Source of the DNA: CAWEYO01 sp963813315
GTDB taxonomy: Bacteria > Pseudomonadota > Alphaproteobacteria > Rhizobiales > Rhizobiaceae
NCBI GenBank assembly: GCA_963813315.1
Contig: CAWEYO010000021.1
Location: 27,310 to 91,309 of the forward strand
Direction: 5' to 3'
Length of the DNA: 64,000 nt
A program made the translations under genes and the position numbers. The notes below the pieces were generated by a model. That model saw nothing but the letters and a program-made list of their open reading frames with translations. It did no database searches and had not been told where the DNA came from. This document shows, one piece after another, positions 33,047 to 40,890 of the stretch (position 1 is its first letter; each line of letters opens with the position of its first letter).

Positions 33047-34280
33047 GCTCGTTGCCGACGAATGGTTCCAGTTGGCGCGCATCGCGCAGTATCCGCTCGG
33101 CGGGACGCGCGACACCTGGCTGGTCGTTGGCGGACGTGGCGCGGGTAAGACGAGGCTGGGCGCCGAATGGGTGAATTCGCTGGTGCGGGGCTATCCTCCA
33201 TTCGCTGACCGTCCTCACGGATTGATTGCGCTTGTCGGCGAAACGCTCGGTGATGTGCGGGAGGTGATGATCGAGGGGCCCTCGGGCATCGTGGCGATCT
33301 CGCGCGGCGACCGGCCCCGCTTTGAACCAAGCCGCCGCCGTCTTGTCTGGGACAGCGGCGCGGTCGCCCAGATATTCTCCTCGGAGGATCCCGAAAGCCT
33401 GCGCGGCCCTCAATTCGAGGCGGCCTGGTGCGACGAACTGGCGAAATGGAAAAATGCGGAAGCCTGTTTCGACATGCTGCAATTCGGGCTGCGTCTTGGT
33501 GCCCGCCCACGCCAGCTCATTACGACGACGCCGAGGCCGACAAGGCTGTTGAAGCGACTGTACGCAAATCCGGAGCTTACACTTACGCATATGCGCACGG
33601 ACGAGAATGCCGCCAACCTCGCTTCGGGCTTCATGAAGGCAATCCGCGCCCGCTATGCCGGTTCCCGGCTCGGACGTCAGGAACTCGACGGGGAACTGAT
33701 CGAGGACCGAGACGATGCATTGTGGTCGCGCGGCGTCATTGAGAGCGTGCAAGCGGCGCTCCCGGCGGAGCTCAGGCGCATCGTCGTGGCGGTCGATCCG
33801 CCTGCGACTTCGCTGAAAACGTCCGACGCTTGCGGGATCGTGGCCGCCGGGCTTGATCAGGAAGGCAGGGCGATCGTGCTTGCCGATGCCACGGTCCGCG
33901 CAGCCAGGCCGCAGGAATGGGCGAATGTCGCAGTGGGTCTTTTCCATCAGCTCGAAGCGGATTGCCTGGTGGTCGAAACCAATCAAGGAGGCGACATGGT
34001 CGGCGCCGTGATCGCCACGATCGATCCGCATGTTCCGGTGAAGCCGGTCAGGGCACGCCGGGGAAAGTGGCTCCGCGCCGAGCCGGTTGCGGCACTCTAT
34101 CATCAGGGAAAAGTGCGGCACGCCGCGCGCTTTCCCGCACTCGAGGACGAAATGTGCGATTTCGCTCCGAACGGCCTCTCAAATGGACGCTCGCCTGACC
34201 GGGTCGATGCTCTGGTCTGGGCGATCAGCGAATTGATGCCGCGCAGTTCGTCGTTGCCAAGGATCAGGGATTTTCAATAG
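32937..34280 (+). CDS. GTA g2: large terminase subunit (packaging ATPase/nuclease)
   Basis: 447 residues. Walker A GGRGAGKT is at about residues 65-72; the ATPase core continues with SSEDPESLRGPQFEAAWCDE (Walker B acid) and the coupling motif ITTTPRPTRLL. The RNase H-like nuclease has acidic residues in VAVDPPATS, ETNQGGDM and DRVDALVWAISEL. This protein drives DNA into the prohead and cuts it. It is the terminase typical of RcGTA-like clusters (terminase_6/DNA_pack family). The N-terminal 35 residues overlap TerS and are probably unstructured. Confidence 0.92.
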   Translation: MQEPQESSEESTSVSWNSPPNTQNNWAQENLAIEEARLVADEWFQLARIAQYPLGGTRDTWLVVGGRGAGKTRLGAEWVNSLVRGYPPFADRPHGLIALVGETLGDVREVMIEGPSGIVAISRGDRPRFEPSRRRLVWDSGAVAQIFSSEDPESLRGPQFEAAWCDELAKWKNAEACFDMLQFGLRLGARPRQLITTTPRPTRLLKRLYANPELTLTHMRTDENAANLASGFMKAIRARYAGSRLGRQELDGELIEDRDDALWSRGVIESVQAALPAELRRIVVAVDPPATSLKTSDACGIVAAGLDQEGRAIVLADATVRAARPQEWANVAVGLFHQLEADCLVVETNQGGDMVGAVIATIDPHVPVKPVRARRGKWLRAEPVAALYHQGKVRHAARFPALEDEMCDFAPNGLSNGRSPDRVDALVWAISELMPRSSSLPRIRDFQ

Positions 34281-34320
34281 GATTTTCGGATGGACTCGAC
34301 TTCGTTTCAAAAGGACGCTT

Positions 34321-34617
34321 TCAGGTGGCCTGGGGATCCTGGAAGGACCTTATTTCCGGCCGATGGGACGTGCGTACCCGGGCCAATTCGTGGTTGACCT
34401 GCATATTGAGCCAGAACTTGGCTTGGCTCACGCCCGCCGCCTCCAACCGAAGCGCCAATTCAGGACTGATACCTGCCCGCCCGTTGAGGACACGCGAGAG
34501 GGCGGGCCTCGACATGTTGAGCCGCGCCGCTGCTTCCCCGACGCTGAGACCCAGTGGTTCGAGCACGGTTTCCTTCAGTACTTTTCCCGGATGCGCAGGA
34601 TACTTCATCATCGCCAT
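34321..34617 (-). CDS. higA: HigA-type antitoxin (XRE-family HTH)
   Basis: About 98 residues. Begins MMKYPAHPGKVLKETVLEPL, the HigA/VapI opening, then a helix-turn-helix LSVGEAAARLNMSRPALSRVLNGR and the end GVSQAKFWLNMQVNHEL. Neutralises and co-represses the upstream toxin gene. The start is ATG 34617 or ATG 34611 (AGGAGC spacing favours the latter). It lies on the opposite strand to the surrounding GTA genes, 40 bp after TerL. Confidence 0.9.
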   Translation of the reverse strand: MAMMKYPAHPGKVLKETVLEPLGLSVGEAAARLNMSRPALSRVLNGRAGISPELALRLEAAGVSQAKFWLNMQVNHELARVRTSHRPEIRSFQDPQAT

Positions 34618-34621
34618 GCTC

Positions 34622-34900
34622 CTAATGATAGTCCAGGTAGTCAACCAGTTCTACGTCCGGTCCAATGAAGCGAAAAGTCACTCGCCAATTGCCGTTAACC
34701 CAAACCGACCAGTGTCCCTTCAGCTTCCCCTTTAGCGGATGCAGCCTAAACGCCGGCAGTCTTAGATGTTCCGGTGTTTCCGCTGCATCCAATGCGGTGA
34801 GGATCAAAGTCAACTTTGCGGCGTGCGCGGCTTGAATCCCCCGGGCCGACCCGCTGCGGTAGAGGCTTTCGATGCCCTTGTGCCTGAAGCTGATTATCAT
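34622..34900 (-). CDS. higB: HigB-type toxin (RelE/ParE superfamily)
   Basis: 92 residues: MIISFRHKGIESLYRSGSAR, HLRLPAFRLHPLKGKLKG, HWSVWVNGNWRVTFRF, DVELVDYLDYH, all typical of HigB mRNA interferases that cut ribosome-bound mRNA. The toxin precedes the antitoxin, the usual HigBA order, with the higA start just behind its stop. The pair is inserted antiparallel inside the GTA cluster between TerL and the portal gene. Confidence 0.9.
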   Translation of the reverse strand: MIISFRHKGIESLYRSGSARGIQAAHAAKLTLILTALDAAETPEHLRLPAFRLHPLKGKLKGHWSVWVNGNWRVTFRFIGPDVELVDYLDYH

Positions 34901-34993
34901 GCCTCGTCTATGTAATTCGTAACGGCACAGATTACAATAACTAACCGTCGCGGACGGAAGAAGCGACGGTTCGCGCTCTCAAAGGACAATGAT

Positions 34994-36199
34994 ATGGCTT
35001 GGAAATGGCCGTGGCCGAATAGCCGCGAAACATTGGGCGTGCGCCCAGAGCGAAAGAGTGCCGGCTCGGGTTTTGTCGCGATCCATGCGCAAGGTGAAGC
35101 GCGCTGGACGCGGCGCGATTATGCCGCGCTCGCGCGTGAAGGCTACATGCGCAATCCGATCGCGCACCGGTCAGTCCGCCTGATCGCCGAGGCGGCGTCG
35201 GCAGTTCCATGGCTGCTCTATGCCGGAGCGACCGAGTATGATGCGCACCCCGCGCTCGATCTGCTCGCCCGGCCCAACCAGCGGCAGGCGGGCGGGACGT
35301 TCCTGGAGGCTCTCTACAGCCATCTGCTGCTGGCCGGGAACGCCTATGTCGAGTTGGTCGCCCCCTCGGCAAGTTCAGGATTGGGCTCTTCGACCGCATC
35401 GGGACCGCGAGAACTCCATCTTCTGAGGCCGGACCGCGTTACCGTGCTGACCGACGCGGGCGGCTGGCCGACGGCACTGGAATATCGTGAAGGGAGCATG
35501 CGGCGAACGATCGGTCTCAGCGCCGCCGGTGAGGGCAGGGCACTGCATCTATCGCTCTTTCACCCGCTCGACGACCACTATGGATTCCCGCCGCTGGAGG
35601 CCGCGCTCATGGCGCTCGACACGCACAACGCGGCCGGACATTGGAACAAAGCGCTGCTCGACAATTCCGCACGGCCCTCGGGTGCGTTGGTCTATGCCCC
35701 GAAGGAAGGCGGCAATTTGACGGACGAGCAGTTCGACCGGCTGAAAGCGGAGCTGGAGGAGGGCTATTCAGGTGTGAGGCGGGCAGGCAGGCCACTGCTG
35801 CTGGAAGGCGGTCTCGACTGGAAAGCGATGAGCCTGACGCCAAAGGACATGGATTTCATCGAGGCCAAGAACTCCGCCAGCAGGGACATCGCACTGGCTT
35901 TCGGCGTTCCGCCGATGCTGCTCGGCATTCCAGGCGACAACACCTATGCGAATTACCAGGAGGCGAACCGCGCCTTCTACCGGCTGACCATTCTGCCGTT
36001 GATCGCGCGGACGGCGAAGGAACTCTCCGCCTGGCTCGGTCCCGTTTTCGGCGAGGACCTGCGGATATGGTTCGACGCGGACCAGATCGAAGGATTGTCG
36101 GGCGAACGCGATGCGCTCTGGGCGCGCGTCGGTGCGGCATCCTTCCTGAGCGACGACGAGAAGCGCGAAGCGGTGGGTTATCGCGGGACGGGGAAGTGA
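34994..36199 (+). CDS. GTA g3: HK97-type portal protein
   Basis: 401 residues. Signatures: RNPIAHRSVRLIAEAASAVPW, LLARPNQRQAGGTFLEALYS, LLAGNAYVELV, PKDMDFIEAKNSASRDIALA and FGVPPMLLGIPGDNTYANYQ. It forms the dodecameric vertex through which DNA passes. AAAGGA precedes ATG 34994. Because of the HigBA insertion it starts 714 bp after the TerL stop and may need its own promoter in 34901-34993. Confidence 0.93.
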   Translation: MAWKWPWPNSRETLGVRPERKSAGSGFVAIHAQGEARWTRRDYAALAREGYMRNPIAHRSVRLIAEAASAVPWLLYAGATEYDAHPALDLLARPNQRQAGGTFLEALYSHLLLAGNAYVELVAPSASSGLGSSTASGPRELHLLRPDRVTVLTDAGGWPTALEYREGSMRRTIGLSAAGEGRALHLSLFHPLDDHYGFPPLEAALMALDTHNAAGHWNKALLDNSARPSGALVYAPKEGGNLTDEQFDRLKAELEEGYSGVRRAGRPLLLEGGLDWKAMSLTPKDMDFIEAKNSASRDIALAFGVPPMLLGIPGDNTYANYQEANRAFYRLTILPLIARTAKELSAWLGPVFGEDLRIWFDADQIEGLSGERDALWARVGAASFLSDDEKREAVGYRGTGK

Positions 36200-36346
36200 G
36201 TGGTGAATAGTGAGTAGTGAGTAGTGAGTAGTGAGTAGTTAGTCCACTGTAATATAAAATATATTGGAAAATATATATATATAGTTAAGCTGTCACTACT
36301 CACTACTCACTACTCACTACTCACTACTCACTACCATTCACCACTT
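36194..36346. repeat. Heptanucleotide tandem repeats arranged as a large inverted repeat
   Basis: Left arm (36194-36243) is GTGAATAGTGAGTAGTGAGT and more, with about four copies of the 7-mer AGTAGTG; the right arm (36295-36346) holds five to six copies of its reverse complement CACTACT, ending ACCATTCACCACTT, which pairs with the left arm's first bases. The centre (36250-36285) is almost pure A/T (AATATAAAATATATTGG, ATATATATATATAG). The arms could form a hairpin of about 45 bp. It starts on the stop codon of the portal gene and ends 17 bases before the next gene. Confidence 0.9.
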
Positions 36347-36362
36347 CAGAATCGGAACAGCG

Positions 36363-36719
36363 ATGAACAACGTGAGCGACGCTGCCTGGTTGTGGGCGGC
36401 GAAGAGCGCTGGCGCGGTCGCGGGGTCCGCCGTGTCGCTTGCCTACATGCTGCCGCGCGGGCGGCGCGAGGCGGCTCTCCGCTTTGCCGTCGGCGTCGTC
36501 TGCGGATTGGTATTCGGCGGAACGGCGGGACTGAAGATCGCCGACGAACTCGAAATCTCCAACGCGATCGGTACTTACGAGTTGCTGCTGATGGGGTCGG
36601 CTGCGGCCAGCCTCAGCGCATGGTGGGCACTCGGCTTCCTCATGCGCGCGTTCGAACATGGCGGACAGGCACGACTTCCGGGTTTTCTAGAGGAGCGAAA
36701 GGAAGGCGATGAACGGTGA
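36363..36719 (+). CDS. GTA g3.5-like small membrane protein (DUF6107-type)
   Basis: 118 residues with three hydrophobic stretches (AAKSAGAVAGSAVSLAYML, FAVGVVCGLVFGGTAGL, LLLMGSAAASLSAWWALGFL) and a charged tail. Position between portal and protease corresponds to RcGTA orfg3.5. I recall rhizobial homologues as DUF6107. Role unknown. Overlaps the protease gene by 11 bases. Confidence 0.75.
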   Translation: MNNVSDAAWLWAAKSAGAVAGSAVSLAYMLPRGRREAALRFAVGVVCGLVFGGTAGLKIADELEISNAIGTYELLLMGSAAASLSAWWALGFLMRAFEHGGQARLPGFLEERKEGDER

Positions 36720-37533
36720 CTGGGTTGCCCGGCTGGAGCGGGACGACTTTTCTTCGAAGCGGCAGGCAGCTCCATATTTCCTGCCCGCCGCGCGTGATGG
36801 CGCAAAGCCGGCTTCGGCGCTTTGGCCACGCGCTTCGGTTGCTGGCCGCCTGCCTTCTTTTGGGTACGAGCGGAAACGTGTCGACCTGGTGCTCGACGAA
36901 CTGGAGCCCGGCGGTTCCTTTTCGGGCTATGCGAGCCTTTTCGGACGGGTCGACCTGGGGCGCGATGTGATCGAGCGCGGCGCGTTCGCGCGCTCGCTGC
37001 GGACGCGTGGTGCTGCAGGCATAAGGATGCTCTTCCAGCACGATCCGAACCAGCCGATCGGCACTTGGAGCGAGCTCAAGGAGGACGCGCACGGCTTGTT
37101 CGTGCGCGGCAGGCTGACGGAGGGCGTGAGCCGCGCGCAGGAGGTCCTGAACCTGATGCGCGGGCGCGCGCTTGACGGGCTTTCAATCGGCTTTCGGGCG
37201 GTCAAGGCACGAACCGACAGCATCACCGGCGTGCGGCGCATCCTGGAGGCCGACCTCTGGGAGATTTCCGTGGTTACGTTTCCTATGATGCCTGACGCCC
37301 GGATCGATCGGGTCAAGGGCTTCGGCTGGAAACGCTCCCTGCCGACCACGCGCGAATTCGAACAATGGCTTACCGGGCATGCCGGCCTGACGCGGCGGGA
37401 CGCGCAGGCCGTGATCGCCAAAGGATTCGCAAGTCTCATACGCGAGCGGAATGCCGCACGGAACCCACCAGACATCCTTGTGGATACGATCCGCAGGGCA
37501 ACAAGCATAATCAACGGAAAGGACACTCTCTGA
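36709..37533 (+). CDS. GTA g4: HK97-family prohead protease
   Basis: 274 residues. The U35-type core spans about residues 60-210: GGSFSGYASLFGRVDLGRDV, the catalytic His in MLFQHDPNQPIGTW, RGRALDGLSIGFR with the catalytic Ser, and EADLWEISVVTFPMMPDARI. It matures the capsid by removing its N-terminal scaffold. The C-terminal 60 residues (REFEQWLTGHAGLTRRDAQA) are the usual prohead-protease tail. Its stop overlaps the capsid ATG in TGATG. Confidence 0.92.
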   Translation: MNGDWVARLERDDFSSKRQAAPYFLPAARDGAKPASALWPRASVAGRLPSFGYERKRVDLVLDELEPGGSFSGYASLFGRVDLGRDVIERGAFARSLRTRGAAGIRMLFQHDPNQPIGTWSELKEDAHGLFVRGRLTEGVSRAQEVLNLMRGRALDGLSIGFRAVKARTDSITGVRRILEADLWEISVVTFPMMPDARIDRVKGFGWKRSLPTTREFEQWLTGHAGLTRRDAQAVIAKGFASLIRERNAARNPPDILVDTIRRATSIINGKDTL

Positions 37534-38789
37534 TGAATGAAGCTTACCGGATGAACTCGGTTGAAACCAAGGCAGCCACCCAATTCGATCTTCCTGACGC
37601 GTTTGGCGAGTTCATGGCCTCGTTCGACGCTTTCAAGGATGCCAACGACGAGCGGCTCTCGCAAATTGAAAGACGCATGAGCGCGGACGTCTTGACGACG
37701 GACAAGGTCGATCGCATCTCGCGCGCGCTCGACGAACAGAAGCGGGCGCTCGATACCCTGGCCCTGAAGAAGGCGCGTCCGATGCTCGGTGGAGAGGGGC
37801 GCTCCTCCTTTGCCGATATCGAACACAAGCAGGCCTTCGACGCCTATGTGCGCAGCGGTGATGACAGACTGTTGCGATCGCTCGATACAAAGGCGATGTC
37901 CTACGGCACCGGCCAGGATGGCGGCTACCTGGTGCCGAGCGAGACTGAAGCCGCGATTGGCAAGCGCCTGTCGCTGCTGTCGCCGATCCGCGGGATAGCC
38001 TCCGTACGGCAAGTCTCGGCCGCGGTCCTGAAGAAGCCGTTTTCGATAAGCGGCCCAGCCGTCGGCTGGGTGTCGGAGACCGCGGCGAGGCCGCAGACCA
38101 ATACGGCGATGCTGGCCGAGCTCCAGTTCGCGACCATGGAGCTCTACGCCATGCCGGCCGCGACTTCCTCGCTGTTGGACGATGCCGTGGTGGATCTCGA
38201 CCAGTGGATTTCCTCCGAGGTCGAAGCGGCCTTTGCCGAGCAGGAGGGCGAAGCCTTCGTCTCCGGCGACGGGACCAACAAGCCGAAGGGGTTTCTCAGC
38301 TATGACAAGGTGGCGGAAGCAAGCTGGAGTTGGGGCAAGATCGGCTATGTTGCGACCGGCATCGCAGGCGAGCTGCCGGCGAGCCACCCATCCGACGTGC
38401 TGATCGACACGGTCTATGCGCTGAAGTCCGGCTATCGGCAGAACGCAAGCTGGGTGATGAACCGCAAGACGCAGGCCGCGATCCGCAAGCTGAAGGACGC
38501 CGACGGCAACTACCTGTGGCAGCCTCCGGCAGCGCCCGGCCAACGCGCCATGCTGATGGGCTTTCCGCTGGTCGAAGCCGAGGAGATGCCCGATCTCAGC
38601 GCTGACGCGACGCCGATCGCCTTCGGCGACTTCTCGCGCGGCTATCTGGTGGTTGATCGCACCGGCGTGCGCGTGCTGCGCGATCCATATTCCGCGAAGC
38701 CTTACGTGCTGTTCTACACGACGAAGCGCGTCGGTGGCGGCGTCCAGGACTTCGACGCGATCAAGCTGCTGAAGTTCGGCGTCAGTTGA
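37533..38789 (+). CDS. GTA g5: HK97-fold major capsid protein
   Basis: 418 residues. Residues 1 to about 110 form a charged coiled-coil delta domain (scaffold) that the g4 protease removes; the mature protein should begin near KAMSYGTGQDGGYLVPSE. Further HK97 signatures: LSLLSPIRGIASVRQVS, VGWVSETAARPQT, GDGTNKPKGFLSY, NRKTQAAIRKLKDADGNYLW, GFPLVEAEEMP, FGDFSRGYLVVDR. Translationally coupled to g4. A strong hairpin follows 13 bp after its stop. Confidence 0.94.
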   Translation: MNEAYRMNSVETKAATQFDLPDAFGEFMASFDAFKDANDERLSQIERRMSADVLTTDKVDRISRALDEQKRALDTLALKKARPMLGGEGRSSFADIEHKQAFDAYVRSGDDRLLRSLDTKAMSYGTGQDGGYLVPSETEAAIGKRLSLLSPIRGIASVRQVSAAVLKKPFSISGPAVGWVSETAARPQTNTAMLAELQFATMELYAMPAATSSLLDDAVVDLDQWISSEVEAAFAEQEGEAFVSGDGTNKPKGFLSYDKVAEASWSWGKIGYVATGIAGELPASHPSDVLIDTVYALKSGYRQNASWVMNRKTQAAIRKLKDADGNYLWQPPAAPGQRAMLMGFPLVEAEEMPDLSADATPIAFGDFSRGYLVVDRTGVRVLRDPYSAKPYVLFYTTKRVGGGVQDFDAIKLLKFGVS

Positions 38790-38801
38790 TAGCCTATCGA
38801 C

Positions 38802-38832
38802 GCCCTACCCTGCCCGAAAGGCAGGGTAGGGC
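38802..38832 (+). terminator. Perfect 13-bp hairpin after the capsid gene
   Basis: GCCCTACCCTGCC, loop CGAAA, GGCAGGGTAGGGC: a perfect GC-rich stem. A run of five T begins nine bases after the stem, so it may be a partial terminator or an mRNA 3'-end stabiliser that sets capsid mRNA above the downstream tail genes. Confidence 0.8.
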
Positions 38833-38876
38833 TCCTGCCATTTTTCCCTTCAAAACCAATCAGTCCAGGACAATTC

Positions 38877-39446
38877 ATGACTCTGTTTCGAACCGCCGGA
38901 CCCAATGCTGAGCCGGTGACGCTGGCCGACGTGAAGGAGCACCTTCGCGTCGGTCATGCGAGCGAGGACACGCTGCTTTCCGGGTTCGTTCGGGCCGCAC
39001 GCGAGGAAGTTGAACGGGCGACCGGTATCGCACTCATCAACCAGACCTGGCGACTTGTCCTCGATCGCTGGCCGAAAAACGGGTGCGTGCTTCTCGCGCG
39101 CCATCCGGTGCGGGCAGTCCTGTCGGTGACAGCTTACGGGCCCGACGGCGAAGCCTCGCTTATTCCCGCCGCTGGTTACCAGCTCGATCCGCTGTCACGC
39201 CCGGCCCGCCTCCATTTTGACGGGACGCCGCCCTCTCTGAGAGCAATGAACGGCATTGAGATCGATTTCTCGGCCGGCTTTGGTGAGGCGGGGACCGACG
39301 TCCCCGATCTTCTGAAACGGGCAATCCTGCTGCTGACGGCGCATTGGTACGAGTTTCGCGGCGTGCTTGGGCCGGAGAGCCAGCCCGTATCCTACCCTTG
39401 TGACTATGAGCGGCTGATCGCCCCATACAGAACGAGGAGGCTCTGA
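38877..39446 (+). CDS. GTA g6: head-tail adaptor/connector protein
   Basis: 189 residues, with PVTLADVKEHLRVGHASEDT, LLSGFVRAAREEVERATG, NQTWRLVLDRWP and LLKRAILLLTAHWYEFRGV, typical of phage gp6/phiE125 gp8-like connectors. Forms the ring below the portal. Its stop overlaps the next ATG (TGATG). Confidence 0.9.
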   Translation: MTLFRTAGPNAEPVTLADVKEHLRVGHASEDTLLSGFVRAAREEVERATGIALINQTWRLVLDRWPKNGCVLLARHPVRAVLSVTAYGPDGEASLIPAAGYQLDPLSRPARLHFDGTPPSLRAMNGIEIDFSAGFGEAGTDVPDLLKRAILLLTAHWYEFRGVLGPESQPVSYPCDYERLIAPYRTRRL

Positions 39447-39781
39447 TGCTTAGCGTTCTCCTCGATCCGGGTCAGCTCAGGCACGAACTCATGCTCCAGG
39501 CCACGACGCCGCTCGCTGACGGGATCGGCGGGCACACGGACGTCTGGAACGAAGTCGCGCTCGTCTTCGGCATGATCGAGCCCGTGACCGCGACCAGCAT
39601 TATCGGCGCCGATCAGTCGCTCGAAACGGTCACGCACCGGATCACCATTCGCGGAAGGGAAGATGTCCGCAGCGGGATGCGGTTTGCGAAAGGGTCGCGG
39701 GTCTTCGATATCGCAACCGTACATGATCCGGATGAAACGGGCCGCTATCTCGTATGCCGGGTAAGGGAGATGGGCTTATGA
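39446..39781 (+). CDS. GTA g7: head closure (stopper) protein
   Basis: 111 residues: LDPGQLRHELMLQATTPLAD, GGHTDVWNEVALVFG, THRITIRGREDVRSGMRFAK and DETGRYLVCRVREM, the head-tail adaptor (SPP1 gp16-like) pattern. Coupled at both ends by stop/start overlaps. Confidence 0.9.
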   Translation: MLSVLLDPGQLRHELMLQATTPLADGIGGHTDVWNEVALVFGMIEPVTATSIIGADQSLETVTHRITIRGREDVRSGMRFAKGSRVFDIATVHDPDETGRYLVCRVREMGL

Positions 39782-39972
39782 AACTTGCAACGCGACTAAC
39801 GCTGGACGGGTTGGTTAAGGCGCTGAGATGGAAGGCACACAGTCTGGCGGAAGGCGCCGAACGACGATACCTTGCGCCAGAGATTGCCGCTGGAAACGAA
39901 GGCACCGCATGGCGGCCCGGAAAGCGACCGGCAGGAGTGAGGGAGCAAAACCATGACCGCTCCAGCGGCTGA
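39778..39972 (+). CDS. Small hypothetical protein between GTA g7 and g8
   Basis: 64 residues from ATG 39778, in an ATGA overlap with g7: MKLATRLTLDGLVKALRWKA, then HSLAEGAERRYLAPE. Basic amphipathic N-terminal helix. Its end overlaps the g8 start in another frame. It has no counterpart in the classical RcGTA g1-g15 list. The perfect coupling supports translation, but no function is known. Confidence 0.6.
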   Translation: MKLATRLTLDGLVKALRWKAHSLAEGAERRYLAPEIAAGNEGTAWRPGKRPAGVREQNHDRSSG

Positions 39973-40363
39973 ACTGCAGAAAGCGATCTTTTCGGCGCTT
40001 TCGGCTGATGCGGATTTGGTGACGCTGCTGGGCAGTGTCCGCATCTTCGATCAGGCACCGGCAAATGTCGCCTTTCCATACATCACTTTCGGGCGGACCA
40101 GTTTCTACGACTGGAGCACCGGCACCGAGAGCGGAACCGAACAGCTCTTTACGCTGCACGTCTGGTCGAAGGCAAAAAGCAAGAAGGAAACGCTCGACAT
40201 CATGGAACTCGCCCGCGCCAGGCTCGACGATGCGTCGCTGCCGCTCGAGGGGCACCATCTGGTCAACATCCGCCTCGAATTTGCCGAGGCGCGTCACGAC
40301 GACGACCTTTCCGTCCATCATGGACTTTTGAGGTTTCGTGCGGTGACGGAGCCGACAACATAG
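39953..40363 (+). CDS. GTA g8: tail terminator protein (DUF3168)
   Basis: 136 residues: PAAELQKAIFSALSADADLV, FPYITFGRTSFYDWSTG, QLFTLHVWSKAKSKKETLDI, the DUF3168 pattern of phage tail-terminator proteins that cap the tube at the head end. GGGAGCAAAACC precedes ATG 39953. Confidence 0.9.
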   Translation: MTAPAAELQKAIFSALSADADLVTLLGSVRIFDQAPANVAFPYITFGRTSFYDWSTGTESGTEQLFTLHVWSKAKSKKETLDIMELARARLDDASLPLEGHHLVNIRLEFAEARHDDDLSVHHGLLRFRAVTEPTT

Positions 40364-40446
40364 AGCATCGGAACCGGTTTCGGGAAAAATCCGATGCTCA
40401 AACAAAGGACAGAGCATCGGACCCGAAAGCGGGAACCGGTTCGCCA
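40363..40446. repeat. Double palindromic repeat, family B copies 3 and 4
   Basis: GAGCATCGGAACCGGTTTCG, then AATCCGATGCTC, then a ten-base spacer, then GAGCATCGGACCCGAAAGCG and CGGTTCGCC. These are inverted relative to the copies at 12891 and 23072. They begin on the g8 stop and fill most of the g8-g9 gap inside the GTA operon. Confidence 0.78.
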
Positions 40447-40473
40447 TAAACACCCAAACTCAGGAGACGACCG

Positions 40474-40890
40474 ATGGTCGCACAGAAGGGCAAAGACCTT
40501 CTACTCAAGATCGATACGAACGGTCTCGGCAATTTCGTGACTATAGCGGGGCTGCGCTCGAAACGGATCGCCTTCAACAGCGAGACAGTCGACATCACCG
40601 ATGCCGACTCCACGGGACGCTGGCGGGAATTGCTCGCCGGAAGTGGCGTGCAGCGCGCCGCAATCAGCGGATCGGGCATCTTCAAGGATGCGCAGTCCGA
40701 CGAAACGGTGAGGTCACAGTTCTTCGCGGGCGGCATCGCGGCCTGGCAGTTCGCCGTGCCGAGCTTTGGCACGGTCGCAGGTCAATTCCAAATCACTGCG
40801 CTGGAATATTCCGGCGCACACGATGGGGAAGTGACGTTCGAGATCGCGCTTGAATTGGCCGGACCTGTCAGTTTCGCGGTGTCGCCATGA
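40474..40890 (+). CDS. GTA g9: major tail tube protein
   Basis: 138 residues: GKDLLLKIDTNGLGNFVTIA, NSETVDITDADSTGRWRELL, ISGSGIFKDAQSDETVRS and the end FEIALELAGPVSF. Matches phage major tail protein/TP901-1 type found in GTAs; builds the stacked hexameric tube. CAGGAGACGACCG precedes ATG 40474. Overlaps g10 by ATGA. Confidence 0.92.
   Translation: MVAQKGKDLLLKIDTNGLGNFVTIAGLRSKRIAFNSETVDITDADSTGRWRELLAGSGVQRAAISGSGIFKDAQSDETVRSQFFAGGIAAWQFAVPSFGTVAGQFQITALEYSGAHDGEVTFEIALELAGPVSFAVSP

Noticed and set aside
36194..36346. CRISPR array
   Set aside because: Units are 7 bp with no unique spacers and are arranged as an inverted repeat; no cas genes.
36927..38543. 538-codon minus-strand frame
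   Set aside because: Antisense to protease and capsid genes, which carry clear family signatures.
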